Part shown: one piece after another, positions 1-8,029 of the stretch
Layout: every line of letters starts with the position of its first letter
Numbering within the stretch: position 1 is the stretch's first letter
Source of the DNA: Streptomyces silaceus
Lineage (GTDB): Bacteria > Actinomycetota > Actinomycetes > Streptomycetales > Streptomycetaceae
Direction: 5' to 3'
DNA: 35,192 nucleotides
Assembly (NCBI RefSeq): GCF_001419745.1
Contig: NZ_LIRJ01000096.1
Span: 1 to 35,192 of the forward strand
Translations under genes and position numbers: made by a program
The notes under the pieces: generated by a model
Database searches by the model: none
Seen by the model: only the letters and a program-made list of their open reading frames with translations
Told to the model about the DNA's origin: nothing

Positions 1-41
1 AGATGTGTATGAGCTACAGGGCTTTGTCTGGGGCGATGCGG

Positions 42-102
42 GGTTTTCCGTTGGCCAGAACTGCTCTGCCGGGCGCGCGGATTTCAGTTTAGGCTTCAGT
101 GA
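42..102 (+). promoter_or_regulatory. Upstream region of the NRPS operon with weak regulatory motifs
   Basis: This is the left-edge leader of the first gene and is less GC-rich than the rest of the window. Three weak signals can be seen. GGTTTTCCG at 42-50 matches 8 of 9 bases of the left half of the dyad at 22951-22969, but its right half does not match. TTCAGT is directly repeated at 83-88 and 95-100, flanking TTTAGGC-like sequence. TCAGTTTAGGCTTCAGTGA (84-102) agrees with the actinobacterial iron-box consensus at only about 12 of 19 positions. No convincing -35/-10 pair was found. The promoter may lie outside the window. Confidence 0.2.
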
Positions 103-122
103 ATTCTCGCGGGAGGTCGTTG

Positions 123-2108
123 GTGCGTGTCGCGCTGGTGAACATGCCTTTTGCCGACTGGAACCGTCCATCATTCGCCTTGGGTCAGTTGTCGACTCTT
201 GTACACCGGGAGTTCAACGGCCGGGCGCAAGCGCAAGTGTGCTACTTCAACCAGGACATGGCCGAGTATTTCGGGACGCGGCTCTACGAAGCGCTCTCGG
301 TGAGTCACGATCATGTCGACACCGGCATCGGGGACTGGCTCTTCCGGCACATCGCTTTTCCGGACATGCCCGACACCACCGATGAATACTTTCAGCGGTA
401 CTACCGGGGTGCCCGCTGGGAGGGCTTCCGTGCGGAGATCCTGCGGGCCCGCGAAGGGCTGCGGGCGTTCTGCGAGGAGCTGATCGGGCGGTACCGGCTC
501 GACGAGGCCGACATCGTGGGCTTCAGCTCCATGTTCGCCCAGCATGTGCCCAGTATGGCCCTGGCCGCACTGATCAAGGAGCGCAACCCGGAGACCCTCG
601 TCGTGCTCGGTGGCGCGAACTGCGAGGCTCCCATGGGGGCGGTGATCGCGGAGCACGTCCCGGCCGTCGACTTCGTCTTCTCGGGGCCCGCGCTGAACAC
701 CTTCGCGGAATTCCTCCAGTGTGTGCTCGACGGTGAGATCGAACGTGCCGATACCGTCCCCGGCATCCTCTCCCGCCGCAATTGCCGGGATCCCCGTTTC
801 CGCAAGGCAATCGGTACGGAGCGGGACATCGATGATTTCTTCCTGCCCGACTACGACAGCTTTTTCGATGCCCTGGAAAAGCGTCCCGAACTGCGCCGCA
901 CCGGCACCAGCGAGCCGATGCTGTTCTTCGAGACGTCCCGTGGGTGCTGGTGGGGGCAGCGTTCGCATTGCACCTTTTGTGGGCTGAACGGTGAGAGCAT
1001 GGCCTTCCGTGCCATGGCGCCCGATCTCGCCGTCCGGCAGTTCAACTGGCTTTTCGAGTTCGCGCCCGAGTACACCTCGCTGTTCTGCACCGACAACGTC
1101 ATGCCGCGCAATTACGCGCGCGAGGTCTTTCCGCGGCTCGACCCGCCGCCCGGCACCTCGATCTTCTACGAGGTCAAGCTGCCCCTGAGCCGCCAGGCCC
1201 TGCGGTCCATGACGGACGCCGGGGTGACCGTCGTCCAGCCCGGCATCGAGGCGCTCGCCTCCTCCACGCTCAAACTCATGGGCAAGGGCACCACCTCCTT
1301 CCAGAACCTGCAGTTCCTCAAGCACTGCGACGAGTTCGGCATCAAGCCCGAGTGGAACCTCCTGATCGGCTTCCCGGGCGAGGACCCCGCCGTCTACCGC
1401 AAGTACGTCGAGGAACTGCGGGACTTCGTTCACCTCGTACCGCCGCACGGCGTCTACATGGTGCGCTTCGACCGGTTCAGCCCCTACTTCAAGCGCAGCG
1501 AGGAGTTCGGCCTCGACCTCACGCCGGTGGACTACTACGCGCTGACCTATCCCTTCGGCGCGGACGCCCTGGCCGACCTCGCGTACTTCTTCGCCGACCA
1601 GAACCTCGCCGCGTACACGCTCAACGCCATCGAGTGGCACGACCAGTTGAGCCGGCTCGTCGCCGAGTGGCGTGCCGCCTGGGACGGTGAGCCGGGCGGC
1701 TCCCGTCGCGAACTGCGCCTGGTCGCCACCGACGACGGCGGGTTTGCCGTCCGGGACTCCCGCTCCGGGACCCTCCAGGTGCATCCGGTCGACGCGGCGA
1801 CCGCCGGGCTGCTGCGCCGCCTGTCGTCCCCGGCCAAGCCCGACCAACTGGCCAAGGACTGGCCGGACGGACCGGACGACCTGCGGCGGCGCCTCGATCA
1901 CCTGCGTGAACAGCGGTTCCTGTTCACGGAGAACGGCCGCGTGATGAGCCTGGTGCTCACCGAGGCGGACGGTGAAGCGGAGGATTTTGCCCAGGAGGAG
2001 TCCGCCGCGGCCGACACCCGGCGGCTGCTTCCGCTCCTCACGGACGCGCCGCTCCGTCCGGGCACTTCGCCTTCGGACGCGCCGCTCCTCACGGACGCGC
2101 CGCGATGA
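123..2108 (+). CDS. B12-binding radical SAM enzyme, RiPP-maturation type (probable C-methyltransferase)
   Basis: About 661 residues. The N-terminal third resembles a cobalamin-binding Rossmann domain. The radical SAM core carries the cluster motif CWWGQRSHCTFC (Cys275, Cys283, Cys286), a C-x7-C-x2-C spacing inside SRGCWW...CTFCGLN, typical of the 'RiPP maturation radical SAM protein 1' family. Residues about 530-610 form a small winged-helix-like C-terminal domain seen in that family. The last 30 residues are low-complexity with a repeated LLTDAP. GTG 123 was chosen because GGGAGG at 111-116 sits 6 nt upstream; a GTG at 99 is in frame but has a poorer ribosome-binding site. The stop overlaps the next start as ATGA. 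Family members are usually linked to ribosomal peptides, but no precursor is seen here. I infer C-methylation of an NRPS-bound or free amino acid; the substrate is unknown. Confidence 0.85.
   Translation: MRVALVNMPFADWNRPSFALGQLSTLVHREFNGRAQAQVCYFNQDMAEYFGTRLYEALSVSHDHVDTGIGDWLFRHIAFPDMPDTTDEYFQRYYRGARWEGFRAEILRAREGLRAFCEELIGRYRLDEADIVGFSSMFAQHVPSMALAALIKERNPETLVVLGGANCEAPMGAVIAEHVPAVDFVFSGPALNTFAEFLQCVLDGEIERADTVPGILSRRNCRDPRFRKAIGTERDIDDFFLPDYDSFFDALEKRPELRRTGTSEPMLFFETSRGCWWGQRSHCTFCGLNGESMAFRAMAPDLAVRQFNWLFEFAPEYTSLFCTDNVMPRNYAREVFPRLDPPPGTSIFYEVKLPLSRQALRSMTDAGVTVVQPGIEALASSTLKLMGKGTTSFQNLQFLKHCDEFGIKPEWNLLIGFPGEDPAVYRKYVEELRDFVHLVPPHGVYMVRFDRFSPYFKRSEEFGLDLTPVDYYALTYPFGADALADLAYFFADQNLAAYTLNAIEWHDQLSRLVAEWRAAWDGEPGGSRRELRLVATDDGGFAVRDSRSGTLQVHPVDAATAGLLRRLSSPAKPDQLAKDWPDGPDDLRRRLDHLREQRFLFTENGRVMSLVLTEADGEAEDFAQEESAAADTRRLLPLLTDAPLRPGTSPSDAPLLTDAPR
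2031..2103 (+). repeat. 22-bp direct repeat at the 3' end of the radical SAM gene
   Basis: Two exact 22-bp copies lie at 2031-2052 and 2082-2103, 51 bp apart start to start (17 codons, so in frame). Each encodes part of an LLTDAP segment, and the second copy ends 2 bp before the next start codon. A third partial copy (cggacgcgccgct, from 2074) lies between them. The pattern fits local duplication in the non-conserved protein tail. Confidence 0.8.
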
Positions 2109-3046
2109 GCGCCGAGACCCCGCTGTTCCCGGTCCTCGTCGAGCCGGACGGCGCTCCGGCGGCCGAGCGGCTGCGCGCCGACCGGGAGAAGCTGCGTACC
2201 GCGCTGCGCGAAAGGGGCGCGCTGCTGCTGCGCGGCTTCGACGTCCGGGGCCCCGACGGCTTCGCCGAGATCGTCCGCGCGCTGTCCGGCGACCCGCTGC
2301 CGTACACCGAGCGCTCCTCGCCGCGCAGCGTGATCAAGGGGAACGTCTACACGTCCACCGACTACCCGCCCGGCGAAGAGATCTTTCTGCACAACGAGAA
2401 CTCGTACCAGGCGAGTTGGCCGCTGACGCTGTTCTTCCACTGCGTCCGGCCGCCGCTGACCGGCGGCGCCACCCCGCTGGCCGACACCCGGCGCGTCCTC
2501 GACGGCATCGACGACGCGGTGCGCGCGGAGTTCGAGCGGCGCGGCTGGATGGTGGTCCGCAACTACGGCGATCTGCTCGGCCTGCCCTGGCAGGAGGCGT
2601 TCAACACCAGCGACCCCGCCGAGGTCGAACGGTACTGCCGGGACCAGGGAATCGAGGCGCAGTGGCGGCCCGGCGGAGGACTGCGCACCACGGCGGTGCG
2701 CGATGCCGTGCGCCGGCACCCGGTGACCGGCGAGCCCGTGTGGTTCAACCACGCGACCGTCTTCCACGTCAGCACCCTGCCGGAGAGCGCCCGGCTCGGA
2801 CTCCTCGAGATGCTGGGCGAGGAGAACCTGCCGAGCCAGACGTACTACGGCGACGGCGAAGCGGTCCCGGACGACGTCATGGACCATCTGCGGGCGTGCT
2901 ACCGCGCGGCGTCGACCCGCTTCGACTACCGTGCGGACGACGTCCTGGTGATCGACAACATGCTGGTCTCCCATGGCCGCGAGCCGTTCACCGGACCCCG
3001 CCGGATAGCGGTCGCCATGGCGGAGCCGTACACAGCACCTCGATGA
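2105..3046 (+). CDS. SyrP-like Fe(II)/2-oxoglutarate amino-acid beta-hydroxylase (TauD/TfdA family), stand-alone
   Basis: 313 residues, full length for a SyrP-type hydroxylase. The iron-binding facial triad is visible as His96-x-Glu98 in LHNENSYQ and the distal His290 in SHGREPF. The fold is the TauD/TfdA non-heme iron dioxygenase type. SyrP relatives hydroxylate the beta carbon of aspartate held on an NRPS carrier domain. The gene is translationally coupled to the radical SAM gene (ATGA). It is clearly homologous to the hydroxylase domain at the C-terminus of the second NRPS protein, sharing HNENS, VRNYG, LGL-W, LRTTAVR and WFN. Since two A domains read as Asp/Asn-type, I infer that this copy serves the second module and the fused copy the third. 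That assignment could be reversed. Confidence 0.88.
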   Translation: MSAETPLFPVLVEPDGAPAAERLRADREKLRTALRERGALLLRGFDVRGPDGFAEIVRALSGDPLPYTERSSPRSVIKGNVYTSTDYPPGEEIFLHNENSYQASWPLTLFFHCVRPPLTGGATPLADTRRVLDGIDDAVRAEFERRGWMVVRNYGDLLGLPWQEAFNTSDPAEVERYCRDQGIEAQWRPGGGLRTTAVRDAVRRHPVTGEPVWFNHATVFHVSTLPESARLGLLEMLGEENLPSQTYYGDGEAVPDDVMDHLRACYRAASTRFDYRADDVLVIDNMLVSHGREPFTGPRRIAVAMAEPYTAPR

Positions 3047-3070
3047 CCCCACGGACGGAAGACCCTTTTC

Positions 3071-4381
3071 ATGCCCGCGCGTTCGCTCTGGTCCAACCGG
3101 GACTTCTCCATCTTCTGGGCGGTGCAGGCGCTGTCCGAGGTCGGCAACGCCTTCTCGCTGGTGGCCGTGCCGCTGCTGGTGCTCCACACCACGGGATCGG
3201 CGGCGCAGATGGGGCTGCTGACCGCGGCCGCCGGCGCCGCGGCGCTGCTCACCGGTCTCGTGGGCGGCGCCTGGGCCGACCGCTTCGACCGGCGGCGGCT
3301 GCTGATGCTCTGCGACGCGGCCCGGCTGGTGCTCTACGGGGCGATCCCCGTCTGCTGGGCACTGAACCCGCAGATCTGGCTGCTGTACGTGGTCATGGTC
3401 CTGGCCTCGGTCTTCGAGATGCTGTTCAAGATCACGTACGTCACCGCGGTGCCGAACCTCGTCGACAAGGACCAGATCGTCGAGGCGAACGGCCGCCTGG
3501 AGGCCACCAACGCCATCGCGTACATCGCCGGGCCCGCCCTGGCCGGTGTGGTGTCCGGGTTCTTCGGGCCCACGGCCGCGGTGGCGATCAACGCGGGCAG
3601 CTTCGGGATCTCCTTCCTCGGGCTGTTCCTCATCAGGCTCAGGCCCGCCGAGCGGCCGGCGGAGGGCGACACGGCCGTGGCCAGGAAGCGTGCGCACGAC
3701 CTGCGCACCGGCTTCCGCACCGGCGCCGCCTTCCTGTGGCGTACGCCGGTGCTGCGGGCGCTGACCGTGCTGCTCACGGTCACCACGTTCCTCAGCCTGG
3801 GCATGACCGACGTGTTCATCTACCACCTGCGGCACGGCCTGGGGCAGGACGAGCGCACGGTCGGCTACGTCCTCGCCCTCGCCGGTGTGGGCACCTGCGT
3901 GGCCGCCGCCGCGACCGCCCGGCTGCGGCGGTCCTGGGGGTTCGGCCGCTGCTGGCTCGGCTCGATGGCCCTGTGCTCGGCGGCGACGCTGGCACTCGGC
4001 CTCTTCGGGTACGTCTCCGTGGCGGCCGTGACGATCTTCGTCTACTCGTTCGGCATGGCGCTGGCGGGCGTCTGCTCGATGTCCCTGCGGCAGGAGGTCA
4101 CCCCCGACCATCTGCTCGGGCGCGTCACCTCCGCGTTCTGGACGATCCACGGGAGCCTGGCGCCCCTCGGCGCGGCCGTGCTGACCGCCCTGGTCGGGCG
4201 CCTCGGCACGCGCGGTCCGCTGATCGGCGTGGCCGTGGTCTTCCTGGCCGTGACCGTCGCCGCCGCCTTCACGCCCATCCGGCAGCGCCACCCCGAACGT
4301 ACCGCCGTACAGCCCGCGAACCCGTCGCGGACCGAGCCGGCACCACCGAGAGAGGAGTCACGGGATGACGCCGAGGCCTGA
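3071..4381 (+). CDS. MFS exporter, EntS-like (MFS_3)
   Basis: 436 residues with about 12 hydrophobic segments. The start (LWSNRDFSIFW...ALSEVGNAFS) and the loop motif WADRFDRRRL after the second pair of helices are typical of the EntS/MFS_3 drug and siderophore exporters. The C-terminal 35 residues are hydrophilic and rich in Pro, Arg and Glu. The start is ATG 3071, preceded by GGAAG. The gene sits between the hydroxylase and the MbtH gene, whose start it overlaps by 17 bp, so it is almost certainly co-expressed with the NRPS. The likely role is export of the finished peptide and self-protection. Confidence 0.85.
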   Translation: MPARSLWSNRDFSIFWAVQALSEVGNAFSLVAVPLLVLHTTGSAAQMGLLTAAAGAAALLTGLVGGAWADRFDRRRLLMLCDAARLVLYGAIPVCWALNPQIWLLYVVMVLASVFEMLFKITYVTAVPNLVDKDQIVEANGRLEATNAIAYIAGPALAGVVSGFFGPTAAVAINAGSFGISFLGLFLIRLRPAERPAEGDTAVARKRAHDLRTGFRTGAAFLWRTPVLRALTVLLTVTTFLSLGMTDVFIYHLRHGLGQDERTVGYVLALAGVGTCVAAAATARLRRSWGFGRCWLGSMALCSAATLALGLFGYVSVAAVTIFVYSFGMALAGVCSMSLRQEVTPDHLLGRVTSAFWTIHGSLAPLGAAVLTALVGRLGTRGPLIGVAVVFLAVTVAAAFTPIRQRHPERTAVQPANPSRTEPAPPREESRDDAEA

Positions 4382-4616
4382 CGAGGACGACCGGCTGTAC
4401 AAGGTCGTGGTGAACCACGAGGAGCAGTACTCGGTCTGGCCGGCCGACCGGGACAACCCGGCCGGCTGGTCGGACGCCGGCAGGACGGGACCGAAGAGCG
4501 ACTGCCTCGCCCACATCAAGGACGTGTGGACCGACATGCGCCCCCTGAGCCTGCGCCGGCGCCTGGCGCGGGAAGAGGCCGGACCGGTGCCCCGGGACAC
4601 CGGACACGCGGGCTGA
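4365..4616 (+). CDS. MbtH-like protein
   Basis: 83 residues with the full MbtH signature: N-x-E-x-QYS-x-WP near residue 20, then P-x-GW, a conserved Gly-Lys segment, CL-x-HI, and [11 protein letters not shown]. MbtH-like proteins bind A domains and are needed for the activity or solubility of many of them. The ribosome-binding site GAGAGGAG lies upstream of ATG 4365, inside the end of the exporter gene. Its place directly before the three NRPS genes indicates that it partners one or more of their A domains. The 20-residue tail after the core is not conserved in the family. Confidence 0.95.
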   Translation: MTPRPDEDDRLYKVVVNHEEQYSVWPADRDNPAGWSDAGRTGPKSDCLAHIKDVWTDMRPLSLRRRLAREEAGPVPRDTGHAG

Positions 4617-4635
4617 GCCCCCAGGCCCTCCACCG

Positions 4636-4724
4636 CATCGCCGCACCGCGAACCATCGCTGCACTGCTCACCATCGCCACACCGCGCACATCGCCGCACC
4701 GCGAACCATCGCCGTACCGCGAAC
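4636..4724 (+). repeat. Five imperfect 18-bp tandem repeats upstream of the first NRPS gene
   Basis: The 122-bp gap between the MbtH and NRPS genes is mostly a tandem array with unit catcgccgcaccgcgaac. Copies lie at 4636-4653, 4654-4671, 4672-4688 (17 bp), 4689-4706 and 4707-4724. The array ends about 15 bp before the GTG start, just ahead of the ribosome-binding site. The unit length is a multiple of three and the frame shared with the NRPS is open through the array, but the conserved protein begins only after it. A role in RNA structure or spacing is possible. Confidence 0.8.
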
Positions 4725-4738
4725 CAGGGAAGGCACTC

Positions 4739-7700
4739 GTGCACGACGACCTGGAAACACAGCCGGTGGCCCTGTCGGAGGAAACGGTCCGGCAGCCGCT
4801 CTCCCACAGCCAGGAACGGCTGTGGTACCTGGAGCAGTTGACCCCCGGCGACCCCGCCCACCACCTCTCCTCCGCGACCCTCGTCGAAGGCCCGCTCGAC
4901 GCCGGGCGCCTGGCATCGGCCCTGCGGATCTGCGCGACGCGCCACGACCTCCTCCGCGGCACCTTCCACGCCGGGGACGACGGCCCGTACGCCATCGTCC
5001 ACCCCGGTTCCGAACTGCCTTTGCGCGAGGTGGACTTGGGGCCAGAACCCGTGCCGGAGGCGGTGCTGCGCCGCGCTCTCGCCGAGGAGGGCGCCCGCCC
5101 GTTCGCCCTGGACACCGCACCCGCGCTGCGTGCCGTTCTAGTCCGTGCGGGCGAGGAGCGGTCCGTCCTGCTGCTCACGGCCCACCGCGTCATCGCCGAC
5201 CGGGCCGCGCTCGCCCTCGTGGAGAGCGAACTCGCGCTGTTCTACGGGGAGTCGGGGGAGACGTCCCCCGCGGCTCCGGCCGCGGCACGGGCGAAGTCCC
5301 CGCTCGCGTACGCGGACCGGGCCGCCCGGGAGCGGGGGGACGGGGACGACTGCCTGCCGTACTGGCGGGAGCGGCTGCGGGACCTCCCGCCGCTCGACCT
5401 GCCGGCCGACAGACCCCGGCCGAGGCCCGCGACCCGCCGGGGCACCGGCCACCGACTGCGCGTCGATGCCCGCCGCGCCGAGTCCCTGCGCCGCCTGGCC
5501 CATGAGGAGAACGTCGCCGCCGGGACCGTGCCGGCGGCCGCCCTCGCCGTCCTGCTCGCGCGCTGGACGGGCCGGTCCGACGTGGCCTTCGGCGTCCCCG
5601 TGGACCGCCGCACCGCGGCGGGGGCCGCGGAGTTCGGCCCGTACGAGGACCTGCTCGTCCTGCGGACCGACCTGACGGGCCGCCCCACCTTCCGTGAGGT
5701 GGTGCGCCGGGTGGGCCGCACGCGGGAGGAGGCGGGACAGCACGCCGCCGTACCGTTCGGACGGCTCGTCTCCCTCCTCGCCCCGGAGCGTGACCTGGGC
5801 CGTCATCCGCTCTGCCAGGCGGTCCTCCGTACCGAAGGGCCGCCTCGCACGGGCTTCACCGCTACCGGATGCACCACGTCCGCCCTGGAGTGGGACGACG
5901 GCACCCTCTCGTACGACCTGCAGTGCACGGTCACCGACGACGGGCGCGGCGGCCTCGACGTGGAGCTGCGCCTGCCGTCCGGCCTGTGGCTGCCCCGGTC
6001 GGTGGATCGCATGGCGGCTGCCCTGCGGATGCTGCTCACCGCCCTGGCCGACACCCCCGACCGCCGCATCGGCGACGTACCCCTGCTGCCGCCCGAGGAC
6101 CGCGCCCTGATCGACGCCTGGAACGCCACCGAACGGCCGCTGCCCGAACCCGCCACCGTGGACGGCCTGTTCAGGTCGTGCGTGGACCGCACCCCGCGGG
6201 CCGTCGCCCTCACGGACCGCACCGGCAGCTGGACGTACGCTGAGCTCGCCCGCCGGGCCGGGAGCATCGCGCGGTCGCTGACCGGGGCGGGCGTCACCGC
6301 CGACAGCCCGGTCGCCCTGCACATGGAGCGCTCCGCCGATCTCGTCGCGGGCATGCTGGGCGTCCTCCTGGCCGGTGGCGCCCATCTGGTCCTCGACCCC
6401 GGCCACCCCGTCGAACGGTTGCGGCTGATGGCCGAGGACGCCGGCATATCGGCCGTACTGAGCCGCGGCGACCCGCCCGCCTGGCTGCGCGACCTCGGCG
6501 TGCCCCGGCTCCGGCTCGCCGACGCGGAGAAGGGGCCGGACGAGGCCCTGCCGCCGCCACGCAGCCACCCCGACAGCCTCGCCACCGTCGTCCACACCTC
6601 TGGCTCGACCGGACGCCCCAAAGGCCTCGGCATACCCCACCGCGCCGTCGTGCGGCTGATCACCGGGACCGACTACGTGACCATCGGGCCCGACGACGTC
6701 CTGCTCCACCTGGGCGACCCGGCCTTCGACATCACCGCCTTCGAGGTGTGGGGCGCGCTGTGCAACGGAGCCCGGGTCGACGTACTGCCCGGCGACGAGC
6801 CGCTCGGCCCCGACGAGGTGCTCGCCGCGCTGCGCGAACTGCGGCCCACGGTCGTCTCCCTCACCGGCACCCTCTTCAACCGCGTCGCCGACATCGACCC
6901 GCGGGCCTTTCGCGGGCTGCGCCACCTGTTCGTCGTCGGCGAGGTGATGGACCCGCGCAGGACCCGCGCGGTGCTGGGCGGCGGCGCACCGCCCGCGCAC
7001 CTCCACAACGGCTACGGCCCCAGCGAGAACGCCACGTTCTCCACGACCCATCTCGTCGGCCGGCTGCCCGACGACGCGGTGAGCGTGCCCATCGGCACCG
7101 CCATCACCAACACCACCCTGCACGTGCTGGACGAGGACCTGCGTCCGGTGCCGATCGGGGTGGCGGGCGAGCTCTACGTCGGCGGCCTCGGCGTCGCCCG
7201 CGGCTATCTGCGCCGCCCGGACCTCACGGCCGAACGCTTCCTGCCCGATCCCTTCGCCGCCCGGCCGGGCGCGTCGATGTACCGCACCGGCGACCTGGTG
7301 AGGTGGCTGCCGGACGGGGCGCTCGACTTCCTCGGCCGGGCCGACCAGCAGGTGAAGATCCGCGGGTACCGGATCGAGCCGGGGGAGATCGAGGCGGCAC
7401 TCCTCGACCGCGGCGACGTGCGCGAATGCGTGGTGCGGGCCGTCGACGTCGCCGGGGACCGGCGGCTCGTCGCCTATGTCGTCCCGGGGCCCGGACGCCC
7501 GCCGTCCGCGGCGGAACTCCTCGGCGGACTGCGCGACCGGCTGCCCTCCCACATGGTCCCCGGCCATGCCGTCCTGCTCGACGCCCTGCCCACGACGGCC
7601 AGCGGGAAGACCGACACACGGGCCCTGCCCGGCATCACCGAGGACGACGCCGTCCCCGCGGACGCGGACACCGTGCCGCCCAGGACCGCGACGGAACGCG

Positions 7701-8017
7701 CGCTGTGGGACATCTGGGCCGACGCCCTGAACGTACGGGCCTTCGGGGTGCACGACAGCTTCTTCCTGATCGGCGGGCACTCGCTGCTCGCGTCGGTGGT
7801 GCGCACCGCGGTCCGCGAACGGCTCGGCGTCGCCCTGCCGTTGCGGACCCTGTTCGATCTGCCCACCATCGCGGGGCTCGCCGCCGAGGTCGAACGCGCC
7901 GGCGGCGAGGCGGTGGCCGCGCGGACCCGGGCCGGATCGGCCGACGACGCGGATCGAATCGACGGCCTGGTGGCCGAACTCGAACGGCTCGCCGAGACCC
8001 GGCGCGCCGAGGGATAG
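4739..8017 (+). CDS. NRPS 1: degenerate C - A - T
   Basis: 1092 residues. Order: condensation-like domain (about 20-450), adenylation domain (about 465-970), carrier domain (about 985-1055). The C motif is HRVIADR at residues 149-155 in place of HHxxxDG, so the catalytic second His is Arg and the Gly is Arg; peptide-bond formation is unlikely. The A domain has intact cores ([14 protein letters not shown] near the end). Its specificity residues, aligned by eye to GrsA-PheA, read D-I-F-S-F-V-G-T-F-K, which I do not recognise; Asp at the first position indicates an alpha-amino acid. The carrier Ser1015 lies in IGGHS. The C-terminus ends in a charged helix that could dock with NRPS 2. GTG 4739 was chosen because AAGG lies just upstream and the C domain begins 20 residues in. 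This is the probable first module. Confidence 0.9.
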   Translation: MHDDLETQPVALSEETVRQPLSHSQERLWYLEQLTPGDPAHHLSSATLVEGPLDAGRLASALRICATRHDLLRGTFHAGDDGPYAIVHPGSELPLREVDLGPEPVPEAVLRRALAEEGARPFALDTAPALRAVLVRAGEERSVLLLTAHRVIADRAALALVESELALFYGESGETSPAAPAAARAKSPLAYADRAARERGDGDDCLPYWRERLRDLPPLDLPADRPRPRPATRRGTGHRLRVDARRAESLRRLAHEENVAAGTVPAAALAVLLARWTGRSDVAFGVPVDRRTAAGAAEFGPYEDLLVLRTDLTGRPTFREVVRRVGRTREEAGQHAAVPFGRLVSLLAPERDLGRHPLCQAVLRTEGPPRTGFTATGCTTSALEWDDGTLSYDLQCTVTDDGRGGLDVELRLPSGLWLPRSVDRMAAALRMLLTALADTPDRRIGDVPLLPPEDRALIDAWNATERPLPEPATVDGLFRSCVDRTPRAVALTDRTGSWTYAELARRAGSIARSLTGAGVTADSPVALHMERSADLVAGMLGVLLAGGAHLVLDPGHPVERLRLMAEDAGISAVLSRGDPPAWLRDLGVPRLRLADAEKGPDEALPPPRSHPDSLATVVHTSGSTGRPKGLGIPHRAVVRLITGTDYVTIGPDDVLLHLGDPAFDITAFEVWGALCNGARVDVLPGDEPLGPDEVLAALRELRPTVVSLTGTLFNRVADIDPRAFRGLRHLFVVGEVMDPRRTRAVLGGGAPPAHLHNGYGPSENATFSTTHLVGRLPDDAVSVPIGTAITNTTLHVLDEDLRPVPIGVAGELYVGGLGVARGYLRRPDLTAERFLPDPFAARPGASMYRTGDLVRWLPDGALDFLGRADQQVKIRGYRIEPGEIEAALLDRGDVRECVVRAVDVAGDRRLVAYVVPGPGRPPSAAELLGGLRDRLPSHMVPGHAVLLDALPTTASGKTDTRALPGITEDDAVPADADTVPPRTATERALWDIWADALNVRAFGVHDSFFLIGGHSLLASVVRTAVRERLGVALPLRTLFDLPTIAGLAAEVERAGGEAVAARTRAGSADDADRIDGLVAELERLAETRRAEG

Positions 8018-8029
8018 CGGGGGAGAGAC

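Noticed and set aside
84..102. Iron-regulator (DmdR/IdeR) box before the first gene
   Set aside because: Only about 12 of 19 positions agree and the right half is poor, so it is not enough to claim iron control.
99..122. Upstream GTG start for the radical SAM gene
   Set aside because: GTG 123 has GGGAGG at ideal spacing and the conserved VRVALVNMPFADW begins there.
5..385. Small open frame at the left edge as a possible RiPP precursor for the radical SAM enzyme
   Set aside because: It overlaps the radical SAM gene out of frame for most of its length, has no convincing ribosome-binding site and no leader/core character.
4526..4738. Longer NRPS 1 starting inside the MbtH gene
   Set aside because: The extra residues come from the MbtH gene in another frame and from the 18-bp repeats. 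The C domain begins after GTG 4739, which has its own AAGG site.
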